Positions 8,320 to 12,895 of a DNA stretch of 12,895 nucleotides are shown here, in pieces. Both the position numbers and the translations under genes were made by a program. The notes beneath the pieces are model-generated. The model made no database searches. It was not told where the DNA came from and worked only from the letters and a program-made list of their open reading frames with translations. Position 1 is the first letter of the stretch. Each line of letters begins with the position of its first letter. This DNA is from Actinomycetes bacterium (GTDB lineage Bacteria > Actinomycetota > Actinomycetes > Mycobacteriales > Micromonosporaceae): NCBI GenBank assembly GCA_023402505.1, contig JAEYGD010000399.1, forward strand, positions 1-12,895. Reading direction: 5' to 3'.

Positions 8320-8670
8320 ATGGCCCCATCCCAGCACGAAACCGCCGGCCTTGATGCGGCGGCCCGAGACATCTCGTCCACAACGACGAATCTGGTCGCG
8401 ATTCAGTCGCAACTGAAGAATTCCCTGGCGCCCATTCTGGAGGGGTCGGGGTGGAAGGGCGCCGCGCAGCAGGTGTTCGGGAATCTCTACCCGCAGTACG
8501 AGGCACAGTTGCTGAAACTCTACGAATCGCTCGACGATCTCGGTCGGCGGGTCAGCAGCTCCAGCCGCACCTACGAGCAGTCGGAAGACGACGCCGCGCA
8601 GATCGTGGCAGCGGTGGACCTCGGCTCCGGCAAGGTCGGTGCCGCCCTGGCGACGACGAGGCAGGTCTGA
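8320..8670 (+). CDS. esxB: WXG100 family protein, EsxB (CFP-10)-like
   Basis: This is a small helical-hairpin protein that would pair with the next gene product as a heterodimer and be exported by EccC. The product has 116 aa. Helix 1 spans about 10-40, the turn carries W45-K46-G47 (WXG), and helix 2 runs about 48-95. A Y-x3-[DE] secretion motif is present as Y85-E-Q-S-E89, followed by a tail of about 25 residues ending RQV. In mycobacteria the partner with the YxxxD/E motif and flexible tail (CFP-10/EsxB) is the one bound by EccC, so this copy is assigned that role. It is somewhat longer than the usual 100 aa. The second Esx gene begins 1 nt after its stop. Confidence 0.9.
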   Translation: MAPSQHETAGLDAAARDISSTTTNLVAIQSQLKNSLAPILEGSGWKGAAQQVFGNLYPQYEAQLLKLYESLDDLGRRVSSSSRTYEQSEDDAAQIVAAVDLGSGKVGAALATTRQV

Positions 8671-8671
8671 C

Positions 8672-8980
8672 ATGGCAGGCGTTGTTCGTTACGAGTTCGA
8701 GACCATCGACAACTGCGCCCGCGCCATGATCAACGCGATCGGCCAGGTCCAACAGGAGCTCGACGGGCTGCGCGCAAGGCTCGACGGCGCGCTCGCGGAC
8801 TGGGACGGAATTGGTCTCGCCGCCTACCAGCAGACCAAGTCCGACTGGGATGTCTCGTCGGGGAGGATGAACAACATCGCCCAGGAGATCGCGATCCGCG
8901 TGCAGCGCGTCAACGAGAACATGCGGGAAACCGACGACGGCGTCTCGAAGACGTTCCAGAACGCCTCGATCCCGGTCTGA
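8672..8980 (+). CDS. esxA: WXG100 family protein, EsxA (ESAT-6)-like
   Basis: This is the second member of the Esx pair, 102 aa and with no signal peptide. Helix 1 spans about 10-40, the turn has W44-D45-G46 (WXG), and helix 2 runs about 48-90. No Y-x3-[DE] motif is seen in the tail, which is normal for the EsxA partner that relies on EsxB for targeting. A single cysteine, C15, lies in helix 1. ATG 8672 follows the previous stop by 1 nt and is preceded by GAGGCAGG at 8658-8665 with 6-nt spacing, so the two are coexpressed. The gene converges on the immunity-like gene ending at 9045. Confidence 0.9.
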   Translation: MAGVVRYEFETIDNCARAMINAIGQVQQELDGLRARLDGALADWDGIGLAAYQQTKSDWDVSSGRMNNIAQEIAIRVQRVNENMRETDDGVSKTFQNASIPV

Positions 8981-8982
8981 CG

Positions 8983-9038
8983 CCGGGCCGACCGCGCGTT
9001 CAGCAGGTGGGCTCCCGGCCCGCGATCCGCGGTTGCCC
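8983..9038. terminator. Possible bidirectional terminator between convergent genes
   Basis: Several GC-rich inverted repeats lie between the convergent genes: CCGCG/CGCGG around ATC at 9020-9032, CGGGCC 8984-8989 with GGCCCG 9017-9022, and an imperfect long pairing of 8985-8996 with 9028-9038. There is no T-run on either strand. The position favours a terminator, but in such GC-rich DNA short inverted repeats are common. Confidence 0.3.
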
Positions 9039-9044
9039 GCCCGT

Positions 9045-9692
9045 TCAGCCGGCCAGGCCGAGCAGCTGCGGGAGCGCGGCGTCGAAACCGTCGGCGACCT
9101 TGCGGGTCACGTCGTCCTCCCGCACCCAGACGCCGCCGTCGTCGGCGACCGCCACCAACTGTCCACCGGCCTCACCGACGACGACGGCGTCTCCCGCGCC
9201 GGTGTCCAGCAGCCGCACCGGGCAGGGCCCCGGCCGGGGCATGAACGACAGCCCGGCCGGTAGCAGTTCGAGGCCACCGAACTCGGCGACGACCGTGCGC
9301 ACAGCTGCCGGCAGCGCCTTCCCGGGCGGCGCGTTCCGCGACCACCATCCGTCCACGGCCGCACCGATGTGCCGCGCCGGACGCCAGCCGCTGAGGCCGA
9401 GCAGTCCCCGCAGGGGAGCCGGATAACGCTTCTCGGCCGCGATCTTGGCGCTGTAGAGGTGCACGACGGCGGCGGTGGGCAACGCGGCGAACGGGGTGAC
9501 CTCCCGGGTGTCGCCGTCTATCACGATGCTGACCTCGGCGTCGATGATCTCACCGGTCCGCCCCGCGAACTCCGGCGCGGACCGGTGAGCCACGTATCCC
9601 AGCTCGAACGGCTCCAGCCGGACACTCGCGTCGGGGTGGAGATCGCGCGCCCACCGTCGGGCGATCTCGTAGGCATCGTCGAGCGGGATCAT
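9045..9692 (-). CDS. Immunity-like protein with YrhB/Imm35-like and SUKH-3 domains
   Basis: The 215-aa cytosolic protein has no signal peptide or membrane helix. Residues 1-82 (DAYEIARRWARDL, then strands with GEIIDAEVSIVIDG and a VVHLY end) look like the YrhB/Imm35 immunity fold. Residues about 98-213 match the SUKH-3 pattern: LSGWRPARHIGAAVDGW, a helix before VVAEFGGLELLP, then GGQLVAVADDGGVWV and an Ala/Leu-rich last helix. Both domains belong to families known from polymorphic-toxin systems, where they neutralise cognate toxins in the producing cell. The ATG at 9692 overlaps the stop of the mycosin gene in an ATGA, so the two are translationally coupled. The target toxin is unknown; the CpnT-like protein starting at 11780 is a candidate but is on the other strand. 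Domain calls are by eye; SUKH-3 is the firmer of the two. Confidence 0.75.
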   Translation of the reverse strand: MIPLDDAYEIARRWARDLHPDASVRLEPFELGYVAHRSAPEFAGRTGEIIDAEVSIVIDGDTREVTPFAALPTAAVVHLYSAKIAAEKRYPAPLRGLLGLSGWRPARHIGAAVDGWWSRNAPPGKALPAAVRTVVAEFGGLELLPAGLSFMPRPGPCPVRLLDTGAGDAVVVGEAGGQLVAVADDGGVWVREDDVTRKVADGFDAALPQLLGLAG

Positions 9693-10843
9693 CCGTTCCC
9701 CTTCTGCGTACCGGGACGTCGGCGGGCCCGCCGGAGCGCGCCGAGACCGACCGCCCCCAGCGCCGCGACGACACAGACGGCGCTGACCACGGCGCCGCGC
9801 GCCGGACCCGGCTCGGAGGTGTCGGCGGTCACCGGCAGGAACCCGGTGGCGGCTCTCGGCTCACCGGTCGCGGGCGGCTCGCCGAGGGCACGTACCGGGT
9901 TGACGATGCCGGCTCCGTAGGAAGGGCTGCCGGTTCCTCCCGGTGACGGGTCGGCCGTCGCGGCCAGGCGGCGGGCCACCGTACCGGCGGCGGCGTCCGG
10001 GGTGCCGGCCCAGACCAGCGCGGCCACCCCCGCGGTGACGGCGGCGGCCATGTCGGGGCCCGAGTAGTTGGTGTGGCCGCGGGCCGGTGCGGCGGCGGTG
10101 ATGTCCACGCCCGGGCCGGCGAGATCCACGTGCGGGCCGGGATACGTATCCGACTGGGCGGTGCCGGTGCTGTCGACCGCGCTCACGCCCAGGACCCCGG
10201 GATAGGCCGCCGGTACGGGAACCGCCTGGGCCACCGCATCGCTGTCGACGGTGCCCGCCGACGCGATCACCAGCACGTCCCGGCTCACGGCCCGGGCCAC
10301 CGCGGCGCGGACGGCGGCGCTGTCGGCCGGCAGCGTGTACGCCAGAACCACGATCCGAGCGCCCCGGTCGACCGCCCAGTCCACGCCGCGGGCGACCAGC
10401 CGCGGGTTCAGGTCCTCGTCGATGCGTTCGGCCACCCGGACCGGAAGGATCCGCGCCCCGGGGGCGACCCCCGCGAACGGCACCTGCGGATCGGGTCGGG
10501 CGCCGACGAGCGACGCCACCCCGGTGCCGTGACCGGTGCAGTCGACCCGGCCGTCACCCCCGTCGACGAAGTCGGCTCCGGGCAGCACCGCACGCGCCAG
10601 CTGCGGATGCCGTACGTCGACTCCGGTGTCGACGACCGCGACGGTGACCGGGGCTCTCGTGCCGGCCATCGTCCAGGCCCGGTCGAGGCCGAGCCACTGC
10701 CGCTCCCACGGGATGTCCGCGGCCGGCTGCGTGCCCTCCGACCGGCCGCGGGCGCAGGGTTCGGCCGCGCTTGCCGGAGTCGGGGTGGCGACCGGCCACA
10801 GCGCGGCGAACGCTGCGACGGTGCCGATGAAGACGCGTCGCAC
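9689..10843 (-). CDS. mycP: Mycosin-like subtilase (MycP), predicted catalytically inactive
   Basis: Mycosins are membrane-anchored subtilisin-like proteins of ESX systems that cap and stabilise the complex. The 384-aa product has a signal peptide (cleavage likely after ASA at 24-26), an N-terminal extension with C30, which may bridge to C102, a peptidase S8 domain (about 65-320), a Pro-rich linker, and a C-terminal membrane helix (about 350-369) ending in a basic tail. The Asp motif VAVVDTG (D72) and His motif GHGTGVA (H105) are intact. The serine motif is not: where GTSMAAP is expected the sequence is GPDMAAA at 262-268, with D264 in the Ser position. The oxyanion motif AGN reads AGT, with T198 for Asn. 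The rest of the fold is well kept and no stop or frameshift is present. GTG 10843 is the start; an ATG at 10851 is out of frame. No Shine-Dalgarno precedes it. Confidence 0.93.
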   Translation of the reverse strand: MRRVFIGTVAAFAALWPVATPTPASAAEPCARGRSEGTQPAADIPWERQWLGLDRAWTMAGTRAPVTVAVVDTGVDVRHPQLARAVLPGADFVDGGDGRVDCTGHGTGVASLVGARPDPQVPFAGVAPGARILPVRVAERIDEDLNPRLVARGVDWAVDRGARIVVLAYTLPADSAAVRAAVARAVSRDVLVIASAGTVDSDAVAQAVPVPAAYPGVLGVSAVDSTGTAQSDTYPGPHVDLAGPGVDITAAAPARGHTNYSGPDMAAAVTAGVAALVWAGTPDAAAGTVARRLAATADPSPGGTGSPSYGAGIVNPVRALGEPPATGEPRAATGFLPVTADTSEPGPARGAVVSAVCVVAALGAVGLGALRRARRRPGTQKGNG

Positions 10844-10849
10844 CCGCGC

Positions 10850-10877
10850 ATCGTAACGGGCCTGCGGTTGTCCACAA
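10850..10877 (-). promoter_or_regulatory. Likely leaderless promoter of the mycosin-immunity operon
   Basis: On the minus strand TTGTGG (10877-10872), 16 nt, then TACGAT (10855-10850), 6 nt, then GTG 10843. The spacing places transcription start on the GTG, the same geometry as before eccC. A partial palindrome TTGTCCACAA at 10868-10877 covers the -35 region and could bind a regulator; this last point is speculative. Confidence 0.45.
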
Positions 10878-10907
10878 TGGTGTCTTCCCCGCGTAGATCC
10901 GTTGACG

Positions 10908-10913
10908 TACGGT
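10908..10913 (+). promoter_or_regulatory. Possible -10 element for the YbaB-like gene
   Basis: TACGGT is followed by 7 nt and GTG 10921, another leaderless-like arrangement. No clear -35 is seen at the right distance and no ribosome binding site precedes either GTG 10912 or GTG 10921. The region 10844-10920 would be a divergent promoter shared with the mycosin operon. Confidence 0.3.
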
Positions 10914-10920
10914 GAAAGCC

Positions 10921-11319
10921 GTGTCCCCCACCCACGAAGAGGTCGAGGCGCTACGGGAGCGCGCCGAGGCGCTGCGCGGCCAGGTCGAGCGCGCCACCGG
11001 CGCCTTCCACCAGATCACCGAGGAGTTCGGCCGGCTGGAGGCGACCGCGGTGTCGGCCGATCGCCTGGTCACGGCGATCGTGGGGGCCGACGGCCGGCTG
11101 CGTCGGCTGATGATCGACCCGGGCATCTACCGGCAGCCGGATGCCGACCACCTTGCCCGCACCATCGAGGAGACGATCGCCGTCGCCGCGCGGGGCGTGC
11201 AGGAGCGGGTCAAGGAGATCCTCCAGCAGTACGTGCCGGAGGAACTGATCGACGCCCACCTGAACCGTGACGGCGACAGCATCGTCACCGGCTTCGCCGA
11301 CCTGATCCGGGAGCGCTGA
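10921..11319 (+). CDS. YbaB/EbfC (EspL-like) family protein
   Basis: This is a small protein of 132 aa. Residues about 4-45 form a long charged helix (EEVEALRERAEALRG), then a strand-turn-strand around VGADGRLRRLMIDP (54-67), then a long helix from D74 to about 103 and a further C-terminal helical part. This is the YbaB/EbfC fold, known for nucleoid-associated proteins. In ESX-1 the related EspL is a cytosolic accessory protein that stabilises secreted Esp partners. Its place 5 nt before an EspC-like gene and ahead of a CpnT-like gene favours an EspL-like chaperone or regulator role over a general nucleoid role; that choice is inference. Start GTG 10921 is preferred, as GTG 10912 adds only three residues and overlaps the proposed -10 element. 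Confidence 0.8.
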   Translation: MSPTHEEVEALRERAEALRGQVERATGAFHQITEEFGRLEATAVSADRLVTAIVGADGRLRRLMIDPGIYRQPDADHLARTIEETIAVAARGVQERVKEILQQYVPEELIDAHLNRDGDSIVTGFADLIRER

Positions 11320-11324
11320 GGAGC

Positions 11325-11639
11325 ATGGCCCAGAGCACGGACATCAAGGACACCGACGGCGCCCTCACCGCGGCAGCGCGGCTGGCCGCCCACACGGCCG
11401 ACGCCCAGTCCGCCGGCACGGACGGGCTCAGTCTCGTCGCGCGGACGGCGGCGCTGGCGCCTCTCTTCGGCGACGACGACGCCGGCCGCAGATATCGGGA
11501 GAACTACCGCGAGGCCGCTCCGGAGCTGGAACGGATGATCCAGCTCTACGGCGAGGGCGTCGCCGAGATCGGGCAGGCGGCCGGCAAGCTGCTCGGTCAG
11601 CTCGTGGCCAGCGACAACCCCCGCGTCCTGGGTGCCTGA
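11325..11639 (+). CDS. Small helical EspC/WXG100-like protein
   Basis: The product has 104 aa, no cysteine and no tryptophan. Helix 1 runs about 11-45 (Ala-rich), followed by the turn LFGDDDAGRRY (47-57) and helix 2 about 55-93. The FG-D-x-x-G turn and helical hairpin resemble the EspC-type (DUF2580-like) and WXG-like secreted proteins of ESX loci, although the Trp of WXG is missing and replaced by the FGD turn. No clear Y-x3-[DE] motif is present; Y75 is followed by an acidic residue only at +2 and +6. ATG 11325 lies 5 nt after the YbaB-like stop, so both genes are in one operon. Likely a partner or targeting subunit for the large protein downstream; family placement is by eye. Confidence 0.7.
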   Translation: MAQSTDIKDTDGALTAAARLAAHTADAQSAGTDGLSLVARTAALAPLFGDDDAGRRYRENYREAAPELERMIQLYGEGVAEIGQAAGKLLGQLVASDNPRVLGA

Positions 11640-11726
11640 ACACGTCCGGCCGCGATCGTTCCGGTCGTGCGGCCCCCGGGCACCGGCCCGTCGCGGCGTG
11701 GCGTCACCGGTGCCGTCACTGACGTC

Positions 11727-11743
11727 CCACGCCCGTCGCGTGG
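11727..11743. repeat. Short perfect inverted repeat between the EspC-like and CpnT-like genes
   Basis: CCACGC, a 5-nt loop CCGTC, then GCGTGG. It lies in a 140-nt gap (11640-11779) that holds nothing else I can assign. It could be a weak terminator, but the 6-bp stem lacks a following T-run. An operator or chance match is equally possible. Confidence 0.3.
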
Positions 11744-11779
11744 CAACCCTCGGCCGGGCATCTCCTCTGGACGGTACGC

Positions 11780-12895
11780 GTGATTGAGCTGTGGGACTTC
11801 GGTGATCCCTGGAACGTCATCCGCGACAGCGTGCTGTGGGTCGGATCGGGGGGCGGCTCCTGGCCGACGGGCAACGAGGACCAGATCCGTCAGTTGGCCG
11901 CCGACTGGCGGACGTTGTCGAGTCAGATCACCGCCAGCATGGGGGCCGCGCAGGGTTCCGCGAGCTCGTTGAACGAGTTGTGGGGCGGGGACGCTGGGGC
12001 CTGGTTCCAGCAGATGTGGGGGCAGGTCGGCGTCGAATTGCCGCAGGCGCTGGTGGAGGTCATCGGCGAGGTCGCCGAGTCGCTGGACGCGGCGGCGCTC
12101 GACATCGAGCACAGCAAGCTGACCATGCTGCTCGAGGTCGGCATCGTGATCACGGAGATCTTCGTCTTCGCGGTGATGGCGTGGTTGTCCTTCGGTGCCG
12201 CGCTGGCGGCGGCGGGGGTGCGGATCGCGCTGACCCGGGCGGCGGTCCGGCAGATCTTCGAGTTGCTGATGACCCGGGCGGCCTCCTCGTTCGCCCAACG
12301 GGCCGGGTACGCGGGCATGCGCGAGGTGCTGTCCGCGTGGCGGGCCCGGGGGATCAAGGGCCTCGTGCTGATGGCGGGTAACGAGGCGTTCCGGGAGACG
12401 GTGACCGAGGGACTTCCACAGTGGTGGCAGATGGAGGTGCTGGACACCCGCCAGAACTGGGACTGGCGTGGTCTGCGTGCGGCGGCGGCCGGCGGCGGGC
12501 TGGGGGTCATGGGGTCCCACGTCGGTGACGTCGGCCGGACGTTGGCGCGGAGGGTCGACAACGGCACCGGCCGGGGCTTGTCGAATATCGGCGCCGAAGC
12601 CGCGTCGGAGTGGACCGAGGAACTCCTGGGCAACCTGGGCGGTTCACTGGCGGCGGACGGCACGTTCGACCTGAACGCACCGGGGTTGGGGCAGACCGCG
12701 GCCGGTATGGCGCGCAACTACCTCAGCAACGGCGCCCGGATCGGGGAACGGGTCGGTAACGTCGCGCGCGGTCTGGTCGGGTTGGAGACCACGCAGCAGC
12801 AGGCCCGTGAGATGCGGGAGGCCGCGGCCCAGCACCAGCGCGACGCGGAGCGGGCCGCGAGTCAGGCTCGTGCGGCCGCTGAGGCGGCCGAGGTG
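11780..12895 (+). CDS. N-terminal part of a large CpnT-like T7SS-secreted protein (probable polymorphic toxin)
   Basis: The frame is open from GTG 11780 to the window edge (372 codons), so the C-terminus, where a toxin domain would lie, is not seen. Residues 28-115 form the WXG100-like domain found at the front of CpnT-type proteins: SWPTGNEDQIRQLAADWR, a helix, the turn LWGGDAGAWF (W68-G69-G70), then a helix to about 112. A hydrophobic stretch (about 115-150) and further helices follow. Two similar motifs, NEAFRETVTEG (201-211) and AEAASEWTEEL (272-282), suggest an internal repeat. From about 337 a Gln/Glu/Arg/Ala-rich coiled coil begins. In this family the N-terminus is the secretion module and the C-terminus carries a variable enzyme or toxin. 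The start is preceded only by a weak GGACGG at 11769-11774. Toxin nature is inferred from family and neighbours. Confidence 0.85.
   Translation, partial: MIELWDFGDPWNVIRDSVLWVGSGGGSWPTGNEDQIRQLAADWRTLSSQITASMGAAQGSASSLNELWGGDAGAWFQQMWGQVGVELPQALVEVIGEVAESLDAAALDIEHSKLTMLLEVGIVITEIFVFAVMAWLSFGAALAAAGVRIALTRAAVRQIFELLMTRAASSFAQRAGYAGMREVLSAWRARGIKGLVLMAGNEAFRETVTEGLPQWWQMEVLDTRQNWDWRGLRAAAAGGGLGVMGSHVGDVGRTLARRVDNGTGRGLSNIGAEAASEWTEELLGNLGGSLAADGTFDLNAPGLGQTAAGMARNYLSNGARIGERVGNVARGLVGLETTQQQAREMREAAAQHQRDAERAASQARAAAEAAEV

Noticed and set aside
353..10882. Identical 11-mer CCACAATGGTG at 353-363 and 10872-10882
   Set aside because: Two copies 10 kb apart, one inside a coding region and with no shared context; likely chance.
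1..12895. CRISPR arrays, tRNA/rRNA genes, insertion sequences, attachment sites
   Set aside because: Looked for direct repeats with spacers, cloverleaf-like ends, transposase motifs and terminal inverted repeats; none seen.

Overview
The window is very GC-rich and its codons have a strong G/C bias at third positions. It carries an ESX-type (type VII) secretion locus of the actinobacterial kind. Gene content and style (EccB/C/D, mycosin, a WXG100 pair, CpnT-like and YbaB-like neighbours, frequent GTG starts) fit a filamentous actinomycete, most likely Micromonosporaceae. The genus is an inference; no rRNA or tRNA is present to fix it.

Layout, left to right. (1) 1-1277, minus: a partial gene for a two-hairpin, Pro/Gly-tailed protein that looks like a T7SS substrate. 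(2) 1325-5278, minus: eccC, the fused three-ATPase motor. (3) 5345-6718 and 6724-8109, plus: eccD (ubiquitin-like domain plus about 11 membrane segments) and eccB, divergent from eccC across a 66-nt gap. (4) 8110-8319: a leader region with a possible switchable hairpin. (5) 8320-8670 and 8672-8980, plus: the WXG100 pair. (6) 9045-9692 and 9689-10843, minus: a two-domain immunity-like protein (YrhB/Imm35-like plus SUKH-3) that overlaps by 4 nt the end of a mycosin whose catalytic Ser and oxyanion Asn are both replaced. (7) 10921-11319, 11325-11639 and 11780-end, plus: a YbaB/EspL-like protein, a small EspC/WXG-like helical protein, and the N-terminal part of a large CpnT-like secreted protein cut by the window edge.

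How it may work together: EccB, EccC and EccD form the inner-membrane channel and motor; the Esx pair is the basic substrate or co-substrate; the mycosin would cap and stabilise the channel on the outer face. The YbaB-like and EspC-like proteins sit directly before the CpnT-like protein, as expected of partners for a polymorphic toxin, and the SUKH-3 protein suggests that toxin immunity is part of the locus. No eccE, eccA or espG is visible here.

The most unusual point is the mycosin. It keeps the Asp and His of the subtilisin triad, but the GTSMAAP-type serine motif reads GPDMAAA and the AGN oxyanion motif reads AGT, so it is predicted to be a pseudoprotease. A second pattern is that several GTG starts lie 6-8 nt after a TAC-N-N-T -10-like hexamer, which suggests leaderless transcripts.
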